Source: Cryptomeria japonica
Lineage: Eukaryota > Streptophyta > Pinopsida > Cupressales > Cupressaceae
DNA length: 64,000 bases
Assembly: GCF_030272615.1 (NCBI RefSeq)
Contig: NC_081405.1
Span: 315,830,041 to 315,894,040 of the forward strand
Reading direction: 5' to 3'
Positions 1 through 10,790 of this stretch are shown here, piece after piece (the first letter of the stretch is position 1; every line of letters starts with the position of its first letter). A program made the translations under genes and the position numbers. Under the pieces are notes generated by a model. It saw nothing but the letters and a program-made list of their open reading frames with translations, was not told where the DNA came from and made no database searches.

Positions 1-370
1 ACTTTTCATAGGCATCATTCGAATCCACAATGTGTGCAATACCACACAAAATATCAATTCCATTCTTATCACTTTGAAGCATACGTTTTAGACCCTCAAT
101 TAAAGGAATAGCTTGACTATCAGGGTATTCTTGAGACATCCATTGTCGAAAATCGTCAAATTGGTTATCCAATTTCAAAAGTTGTTCTTCAGAAATCTCA
201 TGGAGAGCTTCTTCATCATCAGGAGGATTAGAGGAATTACCCATGTCCTCGTTAAAAAGGCTATTCAAATTAGGTTCCATCTCCTCAGTAGTTAAACCTT
301 GGAAAGACTTAATTCTACGGCTTCGTCTAACGGGAATAGTGTAAGTAGGGCTTATTGTTGTAAAACTCAT
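1..370 (-). CDS. N-terminal part of first ORF of left-edge LTR element (unknown, gag-position)
   Basis: The minus-strand ATG is at 370-368 and about 123 codons stay open to the window edge. The protein starts MSFTTISPTYTIPVRRSRRI, then becomes acidic (EEMEPN, PPDDEEALHEI) and continues into a predicted helical stretch with DDFRQWMSQEYPDSQ. No catalytic motif or zinc knuckle is visible. Its place as the first ORF after the PBS suggests a gag or leader protein, but that is inference from position only. I chose this start because it is the first ATG after the leader and the reading is uninterrupted downstream. Confidence 0.5.
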   Translation of the reverse strand, partial: MSFTTISPTYTIPVRRSRRIKSFQGLTTEEMEPNLNSLFNEDMGNSSNPPDDEEALHEISEEQLLKLDNQFDDFRQWMSQEYPDSQAIPLIEGLKRMLQSDKNGIDILCGIAHIVDSNDAYEK

Positions 371-1518
371 GCACTAGAAAGAGAGAGAAGATTTTGAATT
401 TAGAGGTAGCAATTTTCAGTAAAATCAGCCAATCTTCTGGATTTAAGCTGTTAAATGCAATCACAACAGTCTCCCGAAATTTCAGAAAAAATGCCCAGGA
501 CCATGGCGCCCGAAGTGCAACATGGTCCTTGCAACTTTTATTGAAATTTGCAGGGATGAAAGGTATGATGATTTTAGAGCTAATCTGAAAAAATTGAGTG
601 ATTTTACGTTCTGTAGATAGGCCAAATTAAAGTTGTAATCTCGAAATTGAACCCTATCAAGATTGTCGAAAAATGCAAAATTTGAATTTTTGAAAAAGAG
701 AGGGAAACTGAAATTTTGAATGTTATGATTTTAGAGGGAATGTCAAGAGCAATGCAAATTTTGGAATTTAAAAATTGACTCAATTTCACGCAAAATTCAA
801 TTTTGAAAGCGGAAATCAAAGTTGTTGTAATTAAGCACTTAATTTCAAAAGTCACAAAATGCAAGAATTTGAATAAAGCACTGAAATTTTTAATGAATGA
901 TAACACACTTTTTAGATTTAGGACAGTAAGAACACAATTTTGACACAAAATTTCAATTTCAATGATTTTTAAATGTTTAGAAGCCTTAATTCAAGCAATC
1001 ACAAGACCGACTTTGACTGTTACTTTGAAGGTGTTAAAATTGATAAAATCAGCCAAAATTCTGGATTTTAGTAGGAAAATACAGTAAGATCTCGCTCCCG
1101 AAATTTCGGGAAAAATGTCGTGGACGATGGCGCTCGGCGCCACGGTCCTCGTAACTTTTTTCCAAATTTTCAGGGATGAAAGATATTGTGATTTTATTGC
1201 GGAATCCAAAGTTACAGCTGATTTGGAGATGTTTTGATCAGTGAAATTGTCGGACAAAGGTTGAATCAAGAGGGTTTCAAAAATTAGGGTTTTGACATTT
1301 AACCACTTAATTTTCATAATTAAAGCACAAATATGAATTGAAAATTTGTAATAGAAGGGCAGGTCTGAAACAGGCATTAACATTTAGACATTTCGCAGGT
1401 TCAATTACTAAAAAGAAAATTTAGGGTTTTTATGCAATCACCTCTAAAATTTTGCAAAAGATCAAACATGGAAATGTAATCAATTTTTTCAGATCTAAGC
1501 ATGAAAAATCAGAAAGGA
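371..1518 (-). other. Untranslated leader of left-edge element
   Basis: This stretch between PBS and first ORF has no convincing coding sequence; short open frames here are AT-rich and lack recognisable motifs. It holds two of the element's four GGACC...GGTCC hairpins (498-528 and 1122-1148) and a perfect 14-bp palindrome CCCGAAATTTCGGG at 1097-1110. The sequence around the two hairpins is repeated: 'aaatttcagggatgaaag' or a close variant follows each. Confidence 0.6.
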
Positions 1519-2579
1519 TGTTCACGTCGGGTTCACCAAAATGTAAAGCGGAAAATCGCGATCGAACCCTAGTTGTTCTCCCCTCTTCCAACTCCAAGGA
1601 GAGAGAAGGGAGGTTCGCTAGGATTCAATGGTTTTCACTTAGGGGAGAGACTTTACATTCAAAAGAGGGGTTGAAACCCACAAGATCCAATCCCACGTAA
1701 TGCAAGATTGGATGCTAAATGTGTTTCAAGGGTTAAGACAGCAAGGCTACCCTCTTTTGTAAAGAATGTTGATAGGAGAATTAAGCTAAGCATGCATAGA
1801 AAGTGATAAAGATTCGCTTATAAACTGAGATAGGAATACAGTATGAAGCTGCGGACCTGGAATTAGTAGTAAAATGTGAATACGGCGCTGTCCTGCAAAT
1901 TTGAGCAAAAGTTGTCGGGACGATGGCGCCCGACGCCACAGTCCTCCGAAAAATCCGCGAAACGAAGGGGGATATGTCCGTCTCTGCACAAGGATTCCAG
2001 ATCTTCAATTTCAGTCACGTACCTGCAACCTACACACAGAAAAGTGAAGACGATTGGGGGGTTAGGGATTAGGGGTTTGCCTTTAGGTCAAACCCCAGTT
2101 TTGGAATTAACCAAGAAATGAGCAAGTGCTGTAAATGTAAATGACTGTAAAATAAGTACTAATACCTTGTTCTAAGGATGTTTGTATCCTTATGTGCGAA
2201 GGTTTAGATGTTGTATGTTGTATGTAACATGTAGTATATGATCTCCTCTTCAATGGTTGAATCCTTGTCTTGAATGCAACACTTAGCCTTGAATGGAGAC
2301 TTGAAATGATCAATTGCTTGAAGGAATGCTTGAATGCTTGAATGCTTGAATACTTGAGTATAGTTTCCACGCTTTTTACATATATCCTCTTCATCATGTC
2401 GAATGAAAGAGGAAAATGTAGTTTATATACTTGTCATTTAGGGCTGATAGACTGATTTTCCCGACCTTAGGCCGACCAGGAAAGTTAATTTCCAAATTGC
2501 AAACAAAAAGACCCGAGACCCCTTAGGAGACCGGGCCCAAAATAGGACCCAGGGACCAGGGCGCTGGGCGCTCTGGTCC
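498..2579. repeat. Four dispersed GGACC...GGTCC hairpins in LTR and leader
   Basis: Imperfect inverted repeats occur at 498-528, 1122-1148, 1918-1944 and 2553-2579. Each has arms near GGACCATGGCGC and its complement around a 3-9 nt loop. The best is 2553-2579, where 11 of 12 arm positions pair around TGG. Neighbouring sequence is also partly shared between the first two copies, so these are diverged copies of one unit rather than chance GC-rich spots in an AT-rich region. Confidence 0.7.
1519..1538 (-). other. Primer binding site
   Basis: On the minus strand the sequence is TGGTGAACCCGACGTGAACA, beginning with the TGG expected opposite a tRNA CCA end and lying 3 nt inside the LTR end. I do not assign the tRNA with confidence. 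Confidence 0.65.
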
Positions 2580-2751
2580 CACCTCCCGGGACAGCAGGGT
2601 GCAAGGAGGTTCAGGCCAAGGTGCTTGAAAAATGCAGTTTTCAGTGTCATGAGCAAGTTTCGGGGTTTCCATTCAGGTTGCGTGTTGCGTCGCCATCGTG
2701 AAGACCGAAATGCAGTCAAAATTGCAAGTGTCGCAATTTTAGGATGCTACA
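1542..2751 (-). repeat. 5' LTR of left-edge element (1,210 bp)
   Basis: On the minus strand the LTR begins TGTAGCATCCTAAAATTGCG and ends ...CGCTTTACA, giving TG...CA ends with a short TGTA/TACA inverted match. The TGTAGCATCC start is one I associate with plant gypsy LTRs. The LTR contains two palindromic GC-rich hairpins (1918-1944 and 2553-2579). The opposing LTR is not in view, so the boundaries rest on the TG/CA ends and the adjacent PBS. Confidence 0.75.
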
Positions 2752-3270
2752 CATCGAAATGGAACATGACGTGTAAAACACTATGTAAGATGTCTTCGAC
2801 GGAATATCTCTTTCGATAAATAAAAGAAGCTGCTCATCGATACTCCGGTTTCATCGAAAAGTGAAAAGCAAAAAGCAAAAGGTGAAGTCAAGGAAATACA
2901 ACTGCCAAAGAAACTTAAAAAAACATTCATCGAAAAGCAAATCTCATCGATAACATTATATCAAACAAAAATAGAGGGGTTTTATCGATAAAAAGGACAT
3001 TGAAGAAAACAGGCTTTCGGAGGGCTTGCATAAACTTTCACCGAAGAATAGAACTCATCGAAATATGATTTCGATGAAACTCACGAATGACTCATCGAAG
3101 GAAAGTTCATCGAAGAAAAGATGATTTCGAGGAGACTAGAAAATGGTTTTTCGACATAGGCTATTCGCCGATAAGGTGATATCGATGAAAGTGAACTTTC
3201 GATGAAAGATCAAAGTATTTAGCCGAAGACAAGGGTTTCATCGAAAACTCGATTCACGATCATTTCAGTT
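2752..3270. repeat. TCATCGA / TCGATGA motif array
   Basis: About 520 bp contain nine exact CATCGA and three exact TCGATG hexamers by my count, usually as TTCATCGAAA, CTCATCGA or TTTCGATGAA, plus near matches such as TTATCGATAA. Chance would give well under one for both orientations. The motif is half-palindromic and occurs in both orientations. It ends about 275 bp before the ORF at 3545. I see no gene in 2752-3544; the most likely role is promoter-upstream sequence (U3) of the element whose ORF follows. Confidence 0.8.
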
Positions 3271-3544
3271 GAACAGTACTTCCCGCGAAGGAGTTAAAAG
3301 CACAAGTGGAGAATGTCACATCTGCAATTAAGTTTAAACATTTGAATAGCCATTATAAACGTAGAGATATTAACTGTGCACAAGTTGCCCATGCAATTAC
3401 AGCTGAATTGATCAAATTTTCATAAGAACCAGATTGATGCCAAGAGACAAAAAATTACAAGGAGTTTGTTGAAGTTCATAAGCGACAATCAGAAGAGCTC
3501 GACAGTTCTCCAAGTAAGTGTGATTTCTCGTACTAATTAAAATT

Positions 3545-6500
3545 ATGGAACCTTCTTCTTCTTCTAAAAAGAGTAGGAAAGGGAAAGAATTAAACCCTGA
3601 GGAGAAGCCCAAATGACAGAAAAAGGAGGGTAGAGCTTTGACTCAGGATTTGCTAGACCAGTGCCTGACATCCAGTGTGAGGTCCAAAAAGATCAAGAGT
3701 GAAGAAGAAGGGTTGGAAGATAGATTTGAACATCTAGGAGACATATGGACTAAAATCAGAGGACATGAGTTATTCCTATTTAGTTACAAGAAAAGGGATG
3801 CTCCTGAGCCCATAAGTAACCTATGGAAGAAAAACTTAGGGAAATTGTTAGTCCCGAATGTATTTGTGGATGTTTAATTAATGAAAGCTCTGGTAGATTG
3901 CTATGATCCGAAAACCAAAACCATATGTGACTACCGAGGGAATCCCTTGGTGGTGATTAACAAACAGACTATTGATATGGTATTTGATCTAGACTGGGAA
4001 GTAGAAGAGAGAATTGATATACAGAAACTTTCACGAGAATTCTTTAATTTGGAGGACATCTACAGGACATGGAGATTACCCATTCACCGGCCAAAAGTAG
4101 GAGGGTCCTTTGTTCCATTCAGTAAAAATGACAAGGTGCCATTTGATGTCAACCAATTCCATCCGTATTTTAAGTATACATACTATGCTGCAGCCCAAGT
4201 ATTAGGCTTAGAGGCTCATCCTCTCATGGATATTGGGGTTATGGTTCTGTGTGCTGATTTACAATCGAAAGACCCTAGGTCATTTGACTATGCCACTTAT
4301 GTTGCAGAAGCCCTAAATCATGGGTTGGAAAAGTTGAAAGGAGACCTTGTAAATGTCCATTTCTCGTTGTATTCTTTATTGATGCACATCATTCTTTATT
4401 GTGGACAAGAAATCAATTTCTGGTCAGACGATTTCAGCATCAGAGCTTATGATAAGAATGGTTTGAAGAAACCAGTTCAGTTGTGGGTTTCTGCATGGGA
4501 TCAAAGATTCATAAACAACCAATACTGGCACTTTCAGGAATATTTTGTGAAACCTCTTAGTGCGGCCTTTGGACAACATAGAGATTATACTCTGTCTCCT
4601 GAAATTAAGAAATTCCTTTGGCCAAAAGACTTCTCTCCAGAGTCTCAGATTGATCACAACTGGGGTGACTGGTATTGCCACCGTAATCACACAGAAATCA
4701 GGGTATTTGGGTATGAAGGAAAGCCATACATGCTTCCAATTACAGTACCAAATAGGGTGGCTAGCCTAGAGATTGTGAGACAATTATCTGCTATCAGTGC
4801 CAAACATCTTACGGATTTTGGTAAACAATCCATTGTGCCAGGGTTATTGGTGTTTTCTGATTTTATTGTTAAAAGTTCCAAAAGCTATCATTTACTTCAA
4901 AATAAATTAGATTATTATGGCATGACTCTGGGTGATCCTAGAGAGAACTTTGATCCTGAGGGATATATAAGAGCTGCAAGGGCGTCACAGAAACTAAAAG
5001 CCGGAATACATGTGGCTAAAATGCCAGATGATTTAATCAAGAACCTTGAAAGGGAAGAGGCCAGGGTTTTGAGAGAAAAAAGCGAAATGACTTGGGAAGC
5101 CTTCAAATGGAAAAGAGCAAGGGGGATGGTGGATGGAGACCTACTTGGAAACCTCCAAGATCCTTTGGAAATAGCCAAAAAACTACTTCAACATGAGGTA
5201 GAGATTATGCATAGAGTCCCCCCACAGTTCCTCCATTTTATCAACACTGAAAAGGATAGTCAACCATTGGCTCACATGTCACCAAAATCTGCTGCTAGTA
5301 GCATCCCTGCTGACTCCCCAAGAGAAGATTATCCCCCTGGTTTTGAAGCAGAGGTAGATGTGGACACTGGTGAATTCAATACTAAAGATGTAGTTGATAT
5401 AAGGATGACAGAGCATGAGGACTTTGTTGTTGATGACGGATTCGCTTCTTCAAGGGAATTCCTTTCATTCTTGTACCAGTATAAAGGGGCTCATGTGAAA
5501 CAAAGTATGGCTGGGAGACCAGAAGAAGAACAGATGAAAAGGCTATAGCATGAAATCGATACCCTCATGAAAGATATGACCCCCGAGAAAGGGAGGAAAA
5601 TATTAAAAGAGGCTGGTGTTATCATCTTTTCTGGTTGGGACATAAATTTAGTACTTTTGTTTGATGGATTCTTGAAGAAGTAGGACTTGAATCAACAAGT
5701 GTTGCCTCAAGAAATAGATAAATTGTTCCTAGGTTCCGGATATGATCCTGATCAAAAAGCTCTCCTACAATGGGCACTGTATCCGAAAGGAAAAAGACCA
5801 ATTATTGTGGATGTTGAAGAAACCTTTGGGCACCTTATGATTCATCAGGTTGGAAAGACTGACCCTAGGGTCACTGCAAAATTGAACCTGGATGTAGCCA
5901 AATTAAATTTGGATCAGACAGAGTTTTTGGTCAGGGAAAACATTACCTATAAGGGCTTATATGAAAGATCTAAAGAGGAGAATCAAAAGTTACAAACGAA
6001 GATATTACAACTTGAGATAGGAACTCCTTTAAGCGAATATACCTCATATCCCACAGGGCAGAGCTTGGATGATGTTTCTGATGTTCTGTATTGGAAGTAT
6101 CAAGCGGATAAGGCTACCAAACAGGTAAATAATATCCAGCAAAAGATGGATAAATTGGTTAATGATATCATTGAACACCGATTCAACACCATGCTTATAC
6201 ATGTTGAACATTATTGGAGGGTGTACACTGGAACCATTAAGGCATTAAGAGAGCATGAAAGGTTAAAAACACGATTGCATGAAGTGATAAACAGTATTGA
6301 TGTGACGACGCAAGAGGAGAAAGCTGAAGGGACTTCATATATAGAAGATCATGTTAAATTCGAAGATATGCTAAAAGGAGATCTTAAAGAATTGGATGAT
6401 GGGATCCCTATTGGAATGCCCTCGATTTATAAAGAAGGAGGAGTAATGTCTATGGAAGATTTGCGGAATGAACTTATGAGCATCAAGGATCGAGCTCTAT

Positions 6501-6688
6501 CAAGGTTGGATCGAAGAAAAGACATGGCCCCTACTGTCAACCAGATGATATTCGAATACCTTTCACAAGGAGAAGAATTGAAGAAACAAAGTATTAAGAT
6601 CAAGACTTTTAAAGAGGATGATTATATTCATCATTTAGGAATTCTTAATCTCTTTTTACTTAAGTTTGTTAGGAATGTTCAAAATTAA
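3545..6688 (+). pseudogene. Decayed single-frame ORF (~1,048 codons), LTR-borne gag-like protein
   Basis: One reading frame runs from ATG 3545 to the TAA ending at 6688, broken only by TGA 3614, TAA 3875, TAG 5546 and TAG 5681, with no frameshift. The product would have a Ser/Lys-rich start, a globular region of about 450 residues, an acidic linker and a Lys/Glu-rich coiled-coil C-terminus. The stretch TEIRVFGYEGKPYMLP followed by LEIVRQL resembles the minus-strand ORFs in the LTRs at 34782-45981 and 59709-63145. The segment CYDPKTKTICDYRGNPLVV has a faint plant-mobile-domain look, which I do not rely on. No catalytic retroelement domain is present. Each stop is one C-to-T change from Gln or Arg codons. 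Confidence 0.7.
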
Positions 6689-6701
6689 CAATTAGTGTTT
6701 C

Positions 6702-6753
6702 GAAAAGACATGTCTTTTCATAAATAACTTTTGCTCTCATATATATATGAGAG
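6702..6753 (+). promoter_or_regulatory. Two perfect palindromes, second TATA-like, just after the ORF
   Basis: Fourteen bases after the stop codon is the perfect palindrome GAAAAGACATGTCTTTTC (6702-6719). After a 14-nt gap follows CTCTCATATATATATGAGAG (6734-6753), then GAGGTTTTTGTAATATT. The second palindrome and its tail match the minus-strand sequence TATATATGAGGGTTTTTATT near 59521 in the giant gypsy LTR, which suggests an LTR TATA box and transcription start rather than a terminator. Confidence 0.5.
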
Positions 6754-7599
6754 AGGTTTTTGTAATATTGATAAGAGATATCGTTGAAACAAAACAGTAA
6801 TGTATGACAGCCTGTAAGTTTTCTGTTATACAAATTTTGATGGAATACATACTATGATCAGTCATTTTTCTTTGCGTATGTGTTGTGGATTATTTCATTT
6901 TGTTATTGGCAGTCACTTGTGATATTATCTAAAGGAGATAAGGTTATTCATATTCTTTGAATGAAATTTATGTTGTATGTTATAAGGTTGAAATAAAAGT
7001 TCTGCTTGCGAATTGTAATTGTTCTTTGTAGTGCTTACTTGAATGGTCCCTTAAAGGTAGGGTTAAATTCATTCAAGCAACTTATGATATAGGCATTCAA
7101 TTGATCTCCTAAGAAATAATAATCGACAGATCCATAAAGGGGTGGGTTTAAAAACTGTCTCACAAGTTCGCACAGTAAGTCCTAAAGAAAATATAATGAC
7201 TCTGTAGCCCATACAACGAAGAAGGCACTGGCTATTTACAAATTACACTTATCACCATATTCATCATATGTTATTTCAAAGCAATAGGAGTAACTAATTA
7301 GGAAACATAGATTGAATAGCTTCTACAACAACAATCTTGAACTCATCTGCTATATCTCCATCCTAGGAACTTATGCCATTCTGAGATAGGAGGAAACCAG
7401 ATCAAGATACTTAATCTGCTATAAAAAGCACTGGTCATTAAAAAACAACTGGTGAATAGGTATACCCGCCTAGGTCCTGCAGAGCCTAAAGTGAGAGAGT
7501 TAGCAACCAAATAGGTTCACTCTATAAGTTGGCCAAGTCAATTGGAGGGTTTGATCATAGGAGTTGGCATTTCTTTAGAACCTATCCAATCTGCTGATT
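6754..7599 (+). other. R-U5-like tail, no gene
   Basis: About 850 bp of AT-rich sequence separates the TATA-like palindrome from the PBS-like site. I find no coding sequence. The distance is close to the roughly 890 bp between TATA-like sequence and LTR end in the gypsy LTR at 58630, which supports reading it as the R-U5 part of an LTR. The terminal CA expected just before the PBS is not seen, so the exact end is unclear. Confidence 0.35.
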
Positions 7600-7613
7600 T
7601 GGGAGCCAACAGG
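7600..7613 (+). other. PBS-like site TGGGAGCCAACAGG
   Basis: The sequence resembles the gypsy PBS TGGCACCCAACAG at 58614-58626 (minus strand), with three mismatches. It lies where a PBS would be expected if 2752-7599 is the right-hand part of a 5' LTR. A chance match cannot be excluded. Confidence 0.35.
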
Positions 7614-7651
7614 AACAAAGAGTGAAAAACATTGAGAAGAATAGATCACAA

Positions 7652-10243
7652 ATGTCCAAAATGTTTCAAAAATTTCCAAGTCGAAATCCAAAGACTGAGC
7701 CAATTGATGTAAGATCTCTTCTTGAACGATCAAACATACCAACTCTCCTCTCACAAATAGAGATGATGAAACAATTTCAAGAAAAGAGACAACATCAATT
7801 TCAACATTATGTGCCTCCACAACAAGAACAAGAAGGTGTTTACTATCAATCTGATTTTCAACCAATACAACCAATGGTTCAACCAATTGTCCAACATATT
7901 CAACCAACACAACCAATGGTCCAATTTCAACAATATGTCCAACCAACTATACAATATCAACAAATAGTTCAACCAATGGTGGAATATCAATGTCAACAAC
8001 CACAACCAAACATTCAAAAACAAAGGTTGCAGCACACACCAACCCAAGTTTCAAACATGTCAGAACAATTGAACCAAGTCCAATATCAAAACATGACATC
8101 AAATCAAAAACAAGTTCAAATTCCAGATACAACCATGTCAAAACCTCGAAAGAAAGGCGGCTTTATTGTAATGATCTTAAGGAAACTACCAAGTGAGTTC
8201 TTTGAGGAAGATCAAAATAATACACTTATGTCTAGAAATGCCTCATCCCCCCGCAAACAAATTGACTCTCCAGTGGCATCTATCCCTACACCTTTAGAAG
8301 TTTCACAAGAACCTTCCATATTCTCCTCATCAAACAAAACACCCAAGGATGCAATTATCCAAGAGCTACCCATAATTGATTGCCACGATAATCCAATTCA
8401 TGATGCACATCCTTGTCATGTTTCAGAAATACAAGACCCAATGCCACCATGCACTTTATTGCCATTACCTGTTTTAGAGGACCCCATTCAAAGTCCCTCT
8501 TCCTCATGTTTAAGCATTGATTCCTTGCCAGAATCCATCACAGATGTTCAAAGTGCATTTCCTTCATCCCAAAACACTGAGCCCTTGTCAGAATCCTCCA
8601 TGCATATCCAAAGTCCAACCCCATGTCAAGAGGATAATTTAGAGTGCGAAGAAATGAGTCCTAAAGAAAATCAAGATCAAGATCCTGAAACCTTATCATC
8701 CCATCCAATTGTTGACTAGGATCTCATCTTCCCAGAAACTCATGATGATTCCCCTATTCTTGTCCATCCTATCCAAGATCCTATTGACACTCCATTCCCT
8801 GAGCAAGATCAAGATATCCCAGTTCATCCAATCCCAAACGATCCCCTTCCATTTCATGAAAAAAATGTCCTTTCAAATCCCATTGACATTCCACTTCCTC
8901 AGAAAGATCAAGATATTCCTTCTATCCTTTCCGATGATCCCATTGAAAGTCAAGAGAAAAGCACCTTTAAAGAGGATTCCAATGATCTTCCTCCTTGTCA
9001 AGATCAAATTATTCCTTTAAATCCTCCACAAGATCCACTTGTTCCTCCATCTCCACATCCTAATCCAGCATATACACTCCAAGATCGCATTTCTTTTGAT
9101 GATCCCATTATTTCTCCCATTCCATCTCTTGAAGAGCCTATCATTGAACCATGTCCACTACACAATTCTAGTCCCCCTCATGATCCTAATCCCCTTCATG
9201 ATTCTAACATGTCAGTGCAAGATGTTCATGAACCCTCGACATGCATAATGGGTTCTTCCACTTTGGTGAAATCCGATCCACTTCAAGATCTCATTATTTC
9301 TCTCATATCATATCCACCTCATAATGGACTCGCGTCTTCTTCCCAAAGAAAAGAGTATCCTACAAGTCAAGATATTCATAAAGGCAAAGGAGTAGATGTC
9401 CATAAGCAAGAATCCCTTCATGTTAAAGAAAATATTAAGGGTCATGTCCACACAACTCACTCTCAAGATGTTGGTATCCCTCCATCAAAATCAAAACATA
9501 CACCTTCCCCATCATACTTTCCATCCATCTTAGGTCCTTATATCCCTTCGTCCTGTATGCAAGGTCAGTAAAGGCACACATCCTTGAGTAAATTTCATCC
9601 ATCCAAAAGAACTCCATTTCATTCATATCCATCCATGTGTTCCTTTCCCCCTCCAAGCAATTTGGATGCCAAGTATAAACGTCATAAGTCTAGAAATCCA
9701 CATGTATTCAAGGATCAACATGTCCAATATAATCGACATGTCAAAACAAAGAACAATATGATCTATAAAGAAAAAAAAATATCCAAAAGGCCACAAAGGC
9801 CCACTGAGAAAAATAAAGAAAAGTCAAAATATATATGGGTTCCTAAATCCCTTGTGCAAGCAATGCACTCCAAGGAACCACAAAAGCATGAAAAATCAAA
9901 AACCATGTGGATCTCTAAGCAGCTTCTTGAAGCACAAAAAGAAAAATCCAACTTGGCATCCAAAATTGCTATTCCTCCATCCGAACCTCTCAAATTTGTT
10001 CCTCCATCACCTCCATCTTCCATTTTGGGCCATTATGTCCCAAAATCCCTAGCTATTCCTTCATCAAAATCTCAATATCCAAAATACATTTTTCCTCCAT
10101 CAGTCCATCACCCCTCAAGGTGTGTGCCAATGTTGATCTTGCCTTCATTTCCATCCACTGAAGTCCAATTCTTCCAATACCTTATTCATTATCCAATGCA
10201 TGTTTTCCATCCTTCAATCCCTTTGATCCAATCCTTTGCATAA
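7652..10243 (+). pseudogene. Decayed proline-rich ORF of a non-autonomous LTR element
   Basis: One frame is open from about 7598; the first ATG is at 7652 and the frame ends at 10243, with in-frame stops only at TAG 8717 and TAA 9569. The N-terminal part is Gln/Pro/Val-rich with repeats of the type QPMVQ and QPTIQYQQ. The middle is acidic and Pro-rich with many QDP/NDP units. The C-terminal part is basic and contains RPQRPTEKNKEKSKYIWVPK and repeated SILGxYxPKS-type motifs. The same C-terminal motifs occur in the ORF at 25260-27975, so the two are relatives. A degenerate counterpart of that ORF's G-patch may be KGKGVDVHKQESLHVKE near 9382-9432. No protease, RT or integrase motif is present. 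Confidence 0.7.
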
Positions 10244-10403
10244 ATCCTTGCCTTAGTTTCAACTCATTTTCCATGTCCTTATCCTACCAACGTCTTTGAG
10301 CATACTTTTAAAGGTCATGGTCCATTTTTTTTTCAAGGCTACTATCCAAACAAAGAGATGTTTGAGTCCTTCTTCCATCCCCTATCATGTGTCCATCTTC
10401 TAT

Positions 10404-10556
10404 TGAAAAAGTCAAAATACCAAAAAAAGTGAAAAAAAAAGAAAAAAAAAAAAGACAAGAAAAAAAAAGTAAAGAAAAATAATTCGTCCACTGGTGAAAA
10501 CCTGGCAAACAGGCGCCTTGGGCAAGTACCGTGATGAAAACCTGGCAAACAGGCAT
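10404..10556 (+). other. Purine tract and paired conserved hairpins (GAAAACCTGGCAAACAGGC)
   Basis: An A/G-rich tract (10404-10484) is followed by two direct repeats of GAAAACCTGGCAAACAGGC exactly 40 bp apart. In each, CCTG-GCAAA-CAGG (10501-10513 and 10541-10553) can form a 4-bp stem with a 5-nt loop. The arrangement, with 'aagtaccgtgatgaaaacct' in the spacer, recurs at 28377-28446 in the other proline-rich-ORF element. It lies between the ORF and the 3' UTR repeats. Function unknown. Confidence 0.7.
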
Positions 10557-10610
10557 CATGCGTAATCTATGAACTTCTTGCACACCACACTTGGGGGCAG
10601 GTTTCTTCCT

Positions 10611-10790
10611 TCATTATCCTATCATACCCTATCATTACCCTTCATATCCTATTGCCCTTCATTATCCTATCATACCATGTCATACTCCTTCATATCCTAT
10701 TGCCCTTCATTATCCTATCATACCATGTCATACTCCTTCATGTCCTATTACCCTTCCTTGTCCTATCATCCCTCATATCCATTTCCCCTT
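10611..10790 (+). repeat. 48-bp tandem repeat, about 3 copies
   Basis: Units starting TTCATATCCTATTGCCC begin at 10641, 10689 and 10737 (the last slightly diverged), with a partial copy upstream. Because 48 is a multiple of 3, open frames cross the array and translate to repeated IALHYPIIPCHTP, but nothing suggests translation. The sequence continues as pyrimidine-rich, Pro-codon-like DNA (TATCC/CATCC-rich) to about 11290 with no gene. Confidence 0.85.

Larger units (their letters stand above)
1..2751 (-). mobile_element. LTR retrotransposon, 5' part (rest lies left of window)
   Basis: Read on the minus strand, the order is LTR (2751 to 1542), primer binding site (1538 to 1519), a leader of about 1.15 kb, then the start of an ORF at 370 that runs off the left edge. 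The LTR boundaries are TG...CA, and the PBS starts 3 nt inside the LTR. No reverse transcriptase or integrase is in view, so I cannot assign it to copia or gypsy. It abuts a different repeat at 2752, so it probably inserted into that older element. The other LTR and the target-site duplication are outside the window. Confidence 0.8.

Noticed and set aside
2752-2756. CATCG as target duplication of the left element
   Set aside because: The other end is outside the window, and CATCG is part of the local motif array, so a match would mean little.
3545-6688. A host gene with introns or a multi-exon structure
   Set aside because: The frame continues through all stops without splice-like breaks, and the setting is retroelement. 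A GTAAGT at 3514 looks donor-like, but no matching acceptor is needed.
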